This document shows, piece after piece, positions 47,429 through 55,947 of a DNA stretch of 64,000 nucleotides (its first letter is position 1; each line of letters starts with the position of its first letter). The translations under genes and the position numbers were made by a program. This stretch comes from Burkholderiales bacterium. GTDB taxonomy: Bacteria > Pseudomonadota > Gammaproteobacteria > Burkholderiales > Burkholderiaceae_C. The stretch is taken from assembly GCA_029268225.1 (NCBI GenBank), contig JAJUGJ010000003.1, positions 1-64,000 on the forward strand, read 5' to 3'. The notes below the pieces were generated by a model, which was not told where the DNA came from, did no database searches, and saw only the letters and a program-made list of their open reading frames with translations.

Positions 47429-48847
47429 ATGACCCAAGCCGTTCCTTTGTGCGTGGACCTCGATGGATCGTTGATCCACAGTGATCTGTTGCTGGAATCT
47501 TTCTTGCTGCTCATCAAGCAGAATCCGCTGTATGTGCTCATCGCACCCCTGTGGCTGCTGCGCGGCAAGGCGCATCTGAAGGCACAGATCGCCCGCCGTG
47601 TCACCCTCAATGGTGCGGCACTGCCTTACACACAGCCCTTCGTCGACTGGCTGCGTGCGCAAAAAGCGGCGGGGCGTCCGCTGTGGTTGTGCACGGCCTC
47701 GGATGCGCGTCTCGCGCAGGCCGTCGCCGACCACCTGGGTATTTTCGACGGCGTGCTCGCCAGCAACGGGCGCACCAACCTGTCAGGACACAACAAGGCG
47801 GCCGAGTTGGTGGCGCGCTTTGGCGAGCGCGCTTTCGATTACTGTGGCAACCACCGGGTCGATGTACCCATTTGGGCGAAGGCGCGCTCGGCCATCGTGG
47901 TCAATGCGCCCGAGTCTGTCCGTCTGGCCGCATCGCAGGTGGCCGTGGTCAGCCACGTAGTGCCCGCACCGACGGTCGGCGTCAAGGTGGTGCTGAAGGC
48001 CTTGCGTGTGCACCAATGGGCCAAGAATGCCCTGATCTTCGTGCCTGTGTTGGCCTCGCATCAGATGACCATGGCCACGCTTGGGGCGAGCTTCCTTGCC
48101 TTCATCGCGTTCAGCCTGTGTGCGTCCTCGGTGTACCTGCTCAACGACATGCTGGACCTGGAGGCGGACCGCCAGCACCACAGCAAATGCCATCGCCCTT
48201 TCGCGGCAGGGCAGTTGAGTTTGTTGTTTGGTCTCACCGTGGCGCCCTTGCTGTTGCTGGTGGCCTTGCTTTTGTCGCTGGCCTTGCCTGTGACCTTCCT
48301 GGGCGTCTTGGGTGGCTATTACGCGGCCACGCTGGCCTACTCGTTTGGCATCAAAAAAATCGTGATGGTGGACGTGCTGGCGCTGGCCGGGCTCTACACC
48401 ATCCGCATCGTCGCGGGCTCGGCCGCCGCGGGGATTCCGTTGTCGTTCTGGCTCCTGATCTTTGCCATCTTCATTTTCCTGAGCTTGGCCATCGTCAAGC
48501 GCTATGCCGAGTTGCATGCGATGCGAGAGCAGGGCAAGCTGGCAGCGCAGGGGCGAGGCTACCAGGTCGAAGACCTGAATCTCTTGCAGAGCCTGGGGGC
48601 GTCATCGGGCTATCTCAGCATCCTGGTGTTGGCGCTCTACTTGAACTCGCCTGATGTGGCGCAGATGTACCGTCATCCCAAGTTCGCGTGGTTGCTGGTG
48701 CCCATCATGCTGTACTGGATCAGCCGCATCTGGATGCAGACCTACCGGGGTCGCATGCACGACGATCCGCTGATCTATGCGCTCAAAGACCGCGTCAGCT
48801 TGCTGACCGGGGTGGCAGCCGCCATTGCGCTGTACCTGGCTGTCTGA
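47429..48847 (+). CDS. HAD-UbiA fusion, DPPR-synthase-like prenyltransferase
   Basis: A 472-residue two-domain protein. Residues about 1-175 are a HAD-type hydrolase (CVDLDGSLIHSDL with Asp10/Asp12, LCTASDARLA, then GNHRVDVPIW). Residues about 185-472 are a UbiA membrane prenyltransferase with about eight helices and the Mg-binding motif NDMLDLEAD (239-247). UbiA members of this branch include decaprenyl-phosphate 5-phosphoribosyltransferase (Rv3806c) and rhizobial NoeC. With DprE1- and DprE2-like genes right after it, transfer of phosphoribose to a polyprenyl phosphate is the best hypothesis, and the fused HAD domain could remove the 5-phosphate. That division of labour is inference. Confidence 0.85.
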   Translation: MTQAVPLCVDLDGSLIHSDLLLESFLLLIKQNPLYVLIAPLWLLRGKAHLKAQIARRVTLNGAALPYTQPFVDWLRAQKAAGRPLWLCTASDARLAQAVADHLGIFDGVLASNGRTNLSGHNKAAELVARFGERAFDYCGNHRVDVPIWAKARSAIVVNAPESVRLAASQVAVVSHVVPAPTVGVKVVLKALRVHQWAKNALIFVPVLASHQMTMATLGASFLAFIAFSLCASSVYLLNDMLDLEADRQHHSKCHRPFAAGQLSLLFGLTVAPLLLLVALLLSLALPVTFLGVLGGYYAATLAYSFGIKKIVMVDVLALAGLYTIRIVAGSAAAGIPLSFWLLIFAIFIFLSLAIVKRYAELHAMREQGKLAAQGRGYQVEDLNLLQSLGASSGYLSILVLALYLNSPDVAQMYRHPKFAWLLVPIMLYWISRIWMQTYRGRMHDDPLIYALKDRVSLLTGVAAAIALYLAV

Positions 48848-48854
48848 CATCGGC

Positions 48855-50207
48855 ATGAGCCCGGCCACTCCTGCGCGCGTGTTCACCTCCTGGGGGCGGG
48901 TGCAGCGTGTCGCCCACACGGCTTTGGGCCTGCCCAGTCGCCATGGGGCCTTGCCTTTGCCTGGGGGTGATGCCTCGGTGTTGCCTTTCGGCAATGGCCG
49001 CAGTTACGGTGACAGCAATCTCAACCCTGGCGGTGCCTTGTTGCTGGCCGGGCAACTGGACCGCTTCATCGACTTCGATCCGCAGACCGGCTTGCTGCGC
49101 TGCGAGGCGGGCGTGCTGCTGTCCACCATCTTGCGTCTGGTCGTGCCGCAGGGCTGGTTCTTGCCTGTCACGCCCGGCACGCAGTTCGTGACCGTGGGCG
49201 GCGCCATCGCCAACGATGTGCACGGCAAGAACCACCATGCGGCCGGATCCTTTGGCAACCATGTCACGCAATTGGAGTTGTTGCGCTCCGACGGCACACG
49301 TCGCCGGTGCTCGCCGACGCTGCACCCAGACTGGTTTGCCGCCACGGTGGGCGGTTTGGGTCTGACGGGTTTGATCACCTGGGCCGAAATCCAGTTGCGC
49401 CGGGTAGTCAATCCCTACATGGACACCGAAACCATCCGGTTTGACAGCCTCGAGGCCTTCTTCGAGTTGAGTCAGGCCTCCGAACGTGACCACGAGTACA
49501 CCGTGGCCTGGATTGACTGCGCGTTCACAGGCCAGCGCCTCGGGCGTGGGCTCTTCAGCCGGGCCAACCATGCGCCTGTGGCCATGGATCTGTCTCTGTT
49601 GCCGCGCTCGCTGCCCAGTGGCGTTGCGGAGCCGAGCCGACGTGTACCCTTCACGCCGCCGATTTCCCTCATCAACACACTGTCGCTCAAGGCCTTCAAC
49701 ACCTTGTATTTCCACAAGCAGCGAACGCCGGTCGTGCGTGCGGTGCAGCATTACCGACCGTTCTTCTACCCGCTGGATGCCTTGCTGGAGTGGAACCGCA
49801 TCTATGGCCCTCGAGGCTTTCACCAATACCAGTGCGTGATCCCGCCGGACGATGCTTTGGTGGTGACGCGACGCTTGTTGCACACCATTGCGCACAGCGG
49901 TCAAGGCTCCTTTCTGGCGGTGCTCAAGCAGTTTGGTGCGCCGGCGTCGCTGGGCATGCTGTCTTTTCCTCAGCCTGGCACGACCTTGGCCCTGGACTTC
50001 CCCAATGTCGGCCCACGCCTGCATCGCCTGTTTGATGAACTGGACCGCATCGTGTTGGCCGCTGGCGGACGGCTGTACCCCGCCAAAGACGGCCGCATGG
50101 GTGCTGCCTTGTTCCAGGCCGGCTACCCGCGTTGGCGTGAATTTGCGAATTATGTGGACCCTCGCTTCAGCTCTGGCTTGTGGCGTCGGGTCACGGAGAC
50201 ATCATGA
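48855..50207 (+). CDS. FAD-linked oxidase, DprE1-like
   Basis: A 450-residue vanillyl-alcohol-oxidase-fold flavoprotein similar to DprE1, which oxidises the 2'-OH of decaprenylphosphoryl-ribose. Visible are FGNGRSYGDSNLNPGG (45-60), the PGTQFVTVGGAIANDVHGKN segment of the FAD domain, GNHVTQLELL, GGLGLTGLIT, and a C-terminal region with HQYQCVIPP and YPAKDGRMG. The ATG at 48855 is chosen over a GTG 30 bases upstream inside the previous gene. It overlaps the next gene by ATGA, the same coupling seen for dprE1-dprE2 in actinobacteria. Confidence 0.88.
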   Translation: MSPATPARVFTSWGRVQRVAHTALGLPSRHGALPLPGGDASVLPFGNGRSYGDSNLNPGGALLLAGQLDRFIDFDPQTGLLRCEAGVLLSTILRLVVPQGWFLPVTPGTQFVTVGGAIANDVHGKNHHAAGSFGNHVTQLELLRSDGTRRRCSPTLHPDWFAATVGGLGLTGLITWAEIQLRRVVNPYMDTETIRFDSLEAFFELSQASERDHEYTVAWIDCAFTGQRLGRGLFSRANHAPVAMDLSLLPRSLPSGVAEPSRRVPFTPPISLINTLSLKAFNTLYFHKQRTPVVRAVQHYRPFFYPLDALLEWNRIYGPRGFHQYQCVIPPDDALVVTRRLLHTIAHSGQGSFLAVLKQFGAPASLGMLSFPQPGTTLALDFPNVGPRLHRLFDELDRIVLAAGGRLYPAKDGRMGAALFQAGYPRWREFANYVDPRFSSGLWRRVTETS

Positions 50208-50941
50208 GAAAAATCCTGATCGTTGGCGCCACGTCTGGCATGGCCGAAGCCTGCGCACGCCTGTGGGCCCAACGTGGTGACCATCTGTTCCTGGCCGCCC
50301 GCAACCCCAGCCAGTTGCAGTCGGTATGTGACGACCTGCGCGCGCGCGGGGCGGGCCGCGTGGCGCTGCAGGTGTTTGACGCGAACGACTTGTCTGCACA
50401 TGCTGCCTTGCTGGCACAGGCCACCCAAACCCTGGGCGGGCTCGACACAGTGTTGATTGCGCACGGCACCCTGTCTGATCAGGAGCGGGCGCAGCAGGAT
50501 GTGGCCTATGCGCTGCAGGAGATCCAGACCAATGGCACGTCCGTCGTGTCGCTGATGAGCTTGGCCGGAGAGCAGTTTGCGCAGCAAGGCCAGGGCGCGA
50601 TCGCCGTGATTTCGTCGGTGGCCGGCGACCGTGGGCGGCAGAGCAACTACGTCTACGGCAGCGCCAAAGCCCTGGTCAGTGCGTTCGCGTCGGGCATGCG
50701 CCAGCGCCTGTCCAAGCAGGGTGTGCACGTCATCACCATCAAGCCCGGCTTTGTGAGCACGCCCATGACGGCGCATTTGAAGCAGGGCGCACTGTGGGCC
50801 CAACCCGAGCAGGTGGCCAAGGACATCACGCGTGCCATCGATCAAGGTCAGCGTGTGGTGTACACGCCGGGCTTCTGGCGCTGGATCATGTTGATCATCA
50901 AACACATTCCGGAGTTTGTGTTTGTGAAGCTCAAACTCTGA
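50204..50941 (+). CDS. Short-chain dehydrogenase, DprE2-like
   Basis: A 245-residue SDR whose partner in actinobacteria reduces the 2-keto intermediate to decaprenylphosphoryl-arabinose. The NAD(P) site is GATSGMAEACA (7-17), ISSVAGDRGRQSNYVYGSAK carries Ser and the YxxxK pair, and a C-terminal hydrophobic helix (FWRWIMLIIKHIP) may tether it to the membrane, as in DprE2. Translation is coupled to the DprE1-like gene. It is the last gene of the rfb-arabinose-like run and converges with fcl. Confidence 0.88.
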   Translation: MRKILIVGATSGMAEACARLWAQRGDHLFLAARNPSQLQSVCDDLRARGAGRVALQVFDANDLSAHAALLAQATQTLGGLDTVLIAHGTLSDQERAQQDVAYALQEIQTNGTSVVSLMSLAGEQFAQQGQGAIAVISSVAGDRGRQSNYVYGSAKALVSAFASGMRQRLSKQGVHVITIKPGFVSTPMTAHLKQGALWAQPEQVAKDITRAIDQGQRVVYTPGFWRWIMLIIKHIPEFVFVKLKL

Positions 50942-50962
50942 GCTATCTCGGGCGCGTTGGCA

Positions 50963-51892
50963 TCAGGCGTGGCGCTGCAGGAAGTCCTGGTACGCCATCC
51001 GGATGCCATCTTCGAGCGTGGTTGTGGCTTTCCACCCGAGTTGCGTCAGGCGTGAAACGTTCATCAACTTGCGCGGCGTGCCGTCTGGCTTGCTTGTGTC
51101 GAAGTTCAGGGTTCCGGTGAAACCCAGCACACGTGTCACGGTTTCGGCCAGCTCACGGATGGTCACGTCCGTGCCAGTGCCGATGTTCACCAGCGGGCCG
51201 CTGTAGCCTTGCTCCATGAGAAACACGCAGGCATCGGCCAGATCGTCTGCGTACAGGAATTCACGCATCGGCGTACCGGTACCCCATACGACCAACTCCC
51301 GGTCACCACGCACCTTGGCTTCGTGTGTCTTGCGGATCAAGGCCGGCAGCACATGGCTGTTGTTCAGGTCGTAGTTGTCGTTGACGCCATACAGATTGGT
51401 CGGCATCACGCTGATGTATTCACGACCGTACTGTGCGTTGTAGGCTTCGCACATTTTGATGCCGGCGATTTTGGCGATGGCATAGGGCTCGTTGGTGGGC
51501 TCCAACGGTCCGGTCAGCAGCGCGTCCTCGCTCATGGGCTGGGGCGCGAGCTTGGGGTAGATGCAACTCGATCCCAGGAACATCAGCTTCTGAACGCCGG
51601 CAAGATGAGCGCCGTGGATCAGGTTGGCTTCGATCATCAGGTTCTGGTAGATGAAGTCGGCGCGGTACACATTGTTGGCCTGGATTCCGCCGACCTTCGC
51701 GGCTGCGATGAACAGGTAATCGGGCTGCTCTGCACTCAGGAAGTCGTGAACAGCACGCTGGTTCAGGAGGTCGAGCTCCTGCCGTGTCCGAGTGATCACA
51801 TTTGGGTAGCCCGCGCACTGGAGTCGGCGCACGATGGCGGAGCCCACCATGCCACGGTGTCCGGCGACGAAGATTTTGGCGTTCTGATCCAT
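50963..51892 (-). CDS. fcl: GDP-L-fucose synthase
   Basis: Epimerase-reductase making GDP-L-fucose from the Gmd product. The 309-residue extended SDR has [16 protein letters not shown] (9-24), [16 protein letters not shown] with the catalytic Ser, and [16 protein letters not shown] with Yxxx[20 protein letters not shown] is highly characteristic. The partner gene gmd lies 2.9 kb away on the other strand, whereas they are usually adjacent. It is preceded by a WecG-type transferase gene on the same strand. Confidence 0.96.
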   Translation of the reverse strand: MDQNAKIFVAGHRGMVGSAIVRRLQCAGYPNVITRTRQELDLLNQRAVHDFLSAEQPDYLFIAAAKVGGIQANNVYRADFIYQNLMIEANLIHGAHLAGVQKLMFLGSSCIYPKLAPQPMSEDALLTGPLEPTNEPYAIAKIAGIKMCEAYNAQYGREYISVMPTNLYGVNDNYDLNNSHVLPALIRKTHEAKVRGDRELVVWGTGTPMREFLYADDLADACVFLMEQGYSGPLVNIGTGTDVTIRELAETVTRVLGFTGTLNFDTSKPDGTPRKLMNVSRLTQLGWKATTTLEDGIRMAYQDFLQRHA

Positions 51893-51961
51893 GATGTGAA
51901 GTGTCGGAAAAAGACAGGGTTGCGTTTGTCGATGAAAGTCTGAAGTGGTGTCTCAACCAGT

Positions 51962-52774
51962 TCACTGCCGCTTGCCAGGACTCGGTCTGTCACGCTCAAG
52001 CAGCATCGCTTTCATGGTCCGGTAGATGAACAGTGTGTTGGTGACGGCGTATCGCTTGGCCAGTCGGCGAGGCTCACTGCACAAGCGATGAAACCACTCC
52101 AGCCCAGCTCGCTGCATCCAGGTAGGGGCGCGTTGGATGGTGCCGGCGTGATAGTCGAATGCCGCACCGACACCCAACATCACCGCGTTGATCTTGCCGC
52201 GATGTTGCGCCATCCAGACCTCTTGTTTAGGGCAGCCCAATCCGACAAAGACGACATGTGCACCTGATTGGTTGATCTGTTCAATATAGGCTTGGTCTTC
52301 GTCAGGTGTCAGTTCCCGGAAGGGGGGAGACACCATGCCAACCACCTTCAACTTCGGGAAAGCTGCGCTGATGCGTGCCTTGAGTTTCGTGAGTGTGTGA
52401 TCACTGCTGCCGAAGAAAAACACGGACTGCCCCAGCTTCTCTGCGAATGCCAGGTAGCGCCAAGTCAGGTCGGGGCCATTGATTCGCTCCTGGTTGGGGT
52501 GTCCACTGTGTCTCAATACCCACGCAACAGGTGCCCCATCCGGTAGAGCCAAATCAGCTTCTGCCAACACTTTCTGGAAGTCGGAACTCTGGCTGGCTGT
52601 CACGACCGAGTGCACATTGCAAAGAGTGACGTAGCGACTTTGGTGCTGCCGCCCCCACTCAATGATGCGTGTCAGTGCATCGTCCCAACTCGCTGCATCG
52701 ATGTGCGTGTCCAGCACGAGAGAACCACGTCGACCGATGGCGCTAAGAGATTGCGTGTGTTGGGAGTGAGGCAT
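51962..52774 (-). CDS. WecG/TagA/CpsF-family glycosyltransferase (GT26)
   Basis: A 270-residue transferase that adds a sugar, often N-acetylmannosamine(-uronate), to a lipid-linked acceptor. The signature LPDGAPVAWVLR, RINGPDLTWRYL and VFVGLGCPKQEVWMAQH segments are all present, along with GVGAAFDYHAGTIQRAPTWMQRAGLEW split over adjacent positions 208-234. It sits 69 bases upstream of fcl and reads leftward. The substrate sugar cannot be told from sequence. Confidence 0.92.
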   Translation of the reverse strand: MPHSQHTQSLSAIGRRGSLVLDTHIDAASWDDALTRIIEWGRQHQSRYVTLCNVHSVVTASQSSDFQKVLAEADLALPDGAPVAWVLRHSGHPNQERINGPDLTWRYLAFAEKLGQSVFFFGSSDHTLTKLKARISAAFPKLKVVGMVSPPFRELTPDEDQAYIEQINQSGAHVVFVGLGCPKQEVWMAQHRGKINAVMLGVGAAFDYHAGTIQRAPTWMQRAGLEWFHRLCSEPRRLAKRYAVTNTLFIYRTMKAMLLERDRPSPGKRQ

Positions 52775-53082
52775 GTGTGCAGGGTTCGAGGGCGCGAGCG
52801 TTCGGAGAACAGTTCGTGGGGGATTCGATCGCGTTGGGCACCGGGGGCAACGTCATGGGCGCTCAGCGTGTCGATTTTAGGATTGAAGGTGCCGAGCAAA
52901 GTTCCGGAAGATGCCATCACGAGGTGTCTGGGTCATCCCAAAAATGCGCATTCCAGCTGCGTTGGCTATTGTCGAAAACGCAAGGCCACAAGGGATAACC
53001 AGAAGGCAGGTGGCCAGGTTAGCTATGGTCTCATGTGGCGTGCGTGTGATGTAGCAAGGAACCCGTTTTCAGGGGGGTATGG
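52775..53082. other. 308-base intergenic region, WecG gene / exosortase gene
   Basis: Divergent gap that should carry the promoters of both exopolysaccharide transcripts. No convincing sigma-70 or sigma-54 promoter, repeat, riboswitch or RNA gene could be identified. Small frames here look non-coding. Confidence 0.5.
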
Positions 53083-54069
53083 ATGACCCGTGGTGCGGGA
53101 ACTTCTGCTCACTTATCGGTCACATTACGCTCTGTATATTTACTTTTCACCTTTCTGTTCATGGCTGCTCCTCCTACGTCTGTGCGTGAACCCGGATCGA
53201 CGGGTCTGGCTGTCGAGGTGACTTACCCGTTGCGCGCACTGTTGTGTCTGCTGGTGGGGATGGCCGTGATGTATGTGCCAACCTTCACTCGACTGGCTGA
53301 AACAGTCTGGAACACGGATGAGCAAGGTCATGGTCCCTTGATCCTGGCAGCTTGTGCCTGGCTACTGTGGGACATGCGTGCCAGCTTGTTTCGCGCGCCG
53401 TCGAAGCCTGCGCCAGTGGCGGGAGGGGTATTGCTGACTTTGGCGGTGGCCATTTATGTGGTGGGCCGATCCCAACAGGTCATTGAGTTGGAAGCTGGTT
53501 CGCTGCTTTTGACCCTGACTGCCTGCATGTTGTTGGTGGTGGGTGTCGCGGGAGTGAGGCGAGCCTGGTTCCCGCTGGTGTTTTTGTTTTTCATGGTGCC
53601 GTTGCCAGGGGTCTTGGTGCAGGCGATGACCATGCCCCTCAAAAGCGCCGTGTCGGTGGTGGCCGAGCAACTGATGTACTGGGCGGGCTACCCGATTGCC
53701 CGCACGGGTGTGACCTTGACGGTGGGGCAGTACCAGTTACTGGTGGCCGATGCCTGCTCGGGCTTGAACTCTTTGTTCACGCTGGAGGCCTTGGGATTCT
53801 TGTACATGCGCGTCATGAACTACACCTCCAAGGCTCGCAATGTGATCCTGGGTTTGGCCATCATCCCGATTTCCTTCATTTCGAACGTGACTCGCGTCAT
53901 CATCCTGATCCTCGTGACTTACCACTTTGGCGACGAAGCGGGGCAGGGCTTCATGCACGGCTTTGCGGGCATGGTGCTGTTCGGGGTGGCATTGATCTTG
54001 ACCTACGGTGTGGACCGCCTGCTGGCCGCACGTTTTGACAAGCAGGGAGGCGCACGTGGCAAGCAGTGA
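53083..54069 (+). CDS. xrtB: Exosortase B
   Basis: Membrane transpeptidase-like enzyme of exopolysaccharide-linked protein sorting systems. The 328-residue protein has about eight hydrophobic segments and the catalytic triad of the family: Cys225 in ADACSGLNSLF, Arg271 in SNVTRV and His292 in MHGFAGM. The sequence style and the separate EpsI gene that follows fit XrtB. A GGGGGG ribosome-binding site supports the ATG at 53083; an in-frame ATG at 53161 would remove 26 residues and fits the conserved core better. No PEP-CTERM target protein is encoded in the window. Confidence 0.93.
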   Translation: MTRGAGTSAHLSVTLRSVYLLFTFLFMAAPPTSVREPGSTGLAVEVTYPLRALLCLLVGMAVMYVPTFTRLAETVWNTDEQGHGPLILAACAWLLWDMRASLFRAPSKPAPVAGGVLLTLAVAIYVVGRSQQVIELEAGSLLLTLTACMLLVVGVAGVRRAWFPLVFLFFMVPLPGVLVQAMTMPLKSAVSVVAEQLMYWAGYPIARTGVTLTVGQYQLLVADACSGLNSLFTLEALGFLYMRVMNYTSKARNVILGLAIIPISFISNVTRVIILILVTYHFGDEAGQGFMHGFAGMVLFGVALILTYGVDRLLAARFDKQGGARGKQ

Positions 54070-54790
54070 ACTGTCTGTGGGGCAAGACCCACGCGTCAAC
54101 ATGGCGGTGGTGCTGTTCTCGCTGGCGTTGATGCTGGCGGGTTTGGGGCTGGCCGAATGGCTCACGCCGCGCCGCGTGTTGGCCGACGAGTTGCCGCCCA
54201 TCAACCTGGTTCAGAACGTGCCCGAGTCCTTTGGCCGCTGGAAGGTGGACCCTTCTGTGGTGCCGGTGTTGCCCGACCCGACCGTGACCGAGCAACTGGA
54301 TGCGCTGTATTCAGAAACCCTCAACCGCACCTACATCCGTGAGGATGGCGCTCGGGTGATGTTGTCGATTGCCTATGGCAAGAACCAGAACTCAGCCTCG
54401 ACCGCCGCGCACCGCCCTGAGTTTTGCTATTCGGCCCAAGGGTTCGTAGTGAAGCAGTCGGTCAAAGACAAGGTTCAAGTAATGGATCACAATTTGCGTG
54501 TGGTGCGCTTGCTGGCAACGGCGGGTCAGCGGCGAGAGCCCATCACCTACTGGGTGACACTGGGCAAAACCGCAAGCGTGCCAGGCCTCTCACGCAAATT
54601 GGCTCAGATGAAGCACGGCCTGCAGGGGTGGATCATGGACGGCATGCTGATGCGCGTGTCCAGCTTGGTCCCGACTTTGGATGCGTCGGAGCAGGAGGCT
54701 GCCCGCGTGTTACACACCCAGTTCATCAATGATTTGGCCAAGGCGATGCCTGAGGCCGAGCGTTCCCGTTTTTTTGGTTCGAAAGACTGA
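54056..54790 (+). CDS. epsI: EpsI family protein
   Basis: A 244-residue protein with one N-terminal membrane anchor (about 13-33) and a periplasmic domain. The [12 protein letters not shown] motif with its Cys is the family signature. EpsI domains are fused to or encoded beside exosortases, and their role is unknown. The GTG at 54056 is chosen because GGGAGG lies 5 bases upstream. It overlaps the exosortase gene by 14 bases, so translation is coupled. gmd follows after 7 bases. Confidence 0.92.
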   Translation: MASSELSVGQDPRVNMAVVLFSLALMLAGLGLAEWLTPRRVLADELPPINLVQNVPESFGRWKVDPSVVPVLPDPTVTEQLDALYSETLNRTYIREDGARVMLSIAYGKNQNSASTAAHRPEFCYSAQGFVVKQSVKDKVQVMDHNLRVVRLLATAGQRREPITYWVTLGKTASVPGLSRKLAQMKHGLQGWIMDGMLMRVSSLVPTLDASEQEAARVLHTQFINDLAKAMPEAERSRFFGSKD

Positions 54791-54797
54791 GACTGAC

Positions 54798-55928
54798 ATG
54801 TCCAAGAAAGTTGCTTTGATCACTGGCGTCACGGGCCAGGATGGATCGTATCTTGCGGAGTTTTTGCTGAAGAAGGGCTACGAGGTGCACGGCATCAAGC
54901 GCCGTTCGTCCTTGTTCAATACGGACCGCATTGACCACCTGTATCAAGATCCTCATGTGGATAACCGCAACTTCATCCTGCACTACGGTGATCTGACCGA
55001 CTCGACCAGTCTGGTGCGCATCGTGCAGAAGGTGCAGCCCGACGAGATCTACAACCTGGCGGCCCAGTCACACGTGGCCGTGTCGTTTGAAGAGCCAGAG
55101 TACACCGCCAACGCTGACGGCATTGGTGCCCTGCGCCTGCTGGAAGCCATTCGCATCTTGGGCCTGGAGAAGAAGACCAAGTTCTATCAGGCCTCGACCA
55201 GCGAGCTGTATGGCCTGGTGCAAGAGATTCCGCAAAAGGAAACCACGCCTTTCTACCCTCGTAGCCCTTACGCAGTTGCCAAGATGTATGCCTACTGGAT
55301 CACGGTGAACTATCGCGAGGCCTATGGCATGTATGCCTGCAACGGCGTGCTGTTCAACCACGAAAGCCCGGTGCGCGGCGAAACCTTTGTAACGCGCAAG
55401 ATCACCCGCGCCATCAGCCGCATTGCGCTAGGCCTGCAAGACTGCCTGTACCTGGGCAACATGAGCGCCCTGCGCGACTGGGGCCACGCCAAGGATTATG
55501 TGGAAATGCAGTGGCTGATGTTGCAGCAAGAGCAGGCTGAAGACTTTGTGATTGCCACCGGCGTGCAGTACAGCGTGCGGCAGTTTGTGGAGTTTGCCGC
55601 CAAGGAGTTGGGCATCACCCTGGCCTTCGAGGGTGAAGGTGAAGCCGAGGTGGGCAAGGTGGTGGCCGTGGCCCCGGTGAACGGCCAGATGTTGGCCAAG
55701 TGCAAGGTGGGCGAGGTGGTGGTGAGAGTGGACCCCCGCTACTACCGCCCCACCGAAGTGGAGACGTTGCTGGGCGACCCGACTAAGGCACGTGAGAAGC
55801 TGGGCTGGACGCCTAAGATTAGCCTGCAAGAACTGGTGAGTGAGATGGTGCAGAGCGACTACGCCTCTGCCAAGCGTGACAGTCTGGTGAAGCTGGCCGG
55901 GTTCCAGGCCTATGACTATCACGAGTGA
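54798..55928 (+). CDS. gmd: GDP-mannose 4,6-dehydratase
   Basis: Converts GDP-mannose to GDP-4-keto-6-deoxymannose, the first step to GDP-fucose or GDP-rhamnose. The 376-residue protein has [15 protein letters not shown] (10-24), [13 protein letters not shown], the catalytic Thr in QASTSELYG and the [11 protein letters not shown]xxxK pair, plus [16 protein letters not shown]. All are diagnostic for Gmd. It is third in the exosortase-led unit. The product would be used by Fcl, encoded in the opposite direction at 50963. Confidence 0.97.
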   Translation: MSKKVALITGVTGQDGSYLAEFLLKKGYEVHGIKRRSSLFNTDRIDHLYQDPHVDNRNFILHYGDLTDSTSLVRIVQKVQPDEIYNLAAQSHVAVSFEEPEYTANADGIGALRLLEAIRILGLEKKTKFYQASTSELYGLVQEIPQKETTPFYPRSPYAVAKMYAYWITVNYREAYGMYACNGVLFNHESPVRGETFVTRKITRAISRIALGLQDCLYLGNMSALRDWGHAKDYVEMQWLMLQQEQAEDFVIATGVQYSVRQFVEFAAKELGITLAFEGEGEAEVGKVVAVAPVNGQMLAKCKVGEVVVRVDPRYYRPTEVETLLGDPTKAREKLGWTPKISLQELVSEMVQSDYASAKRDSLVKLAGFQAYDYHE

Positions 55929-55947
55929 GAAAGCTCAGGCCTGACCA

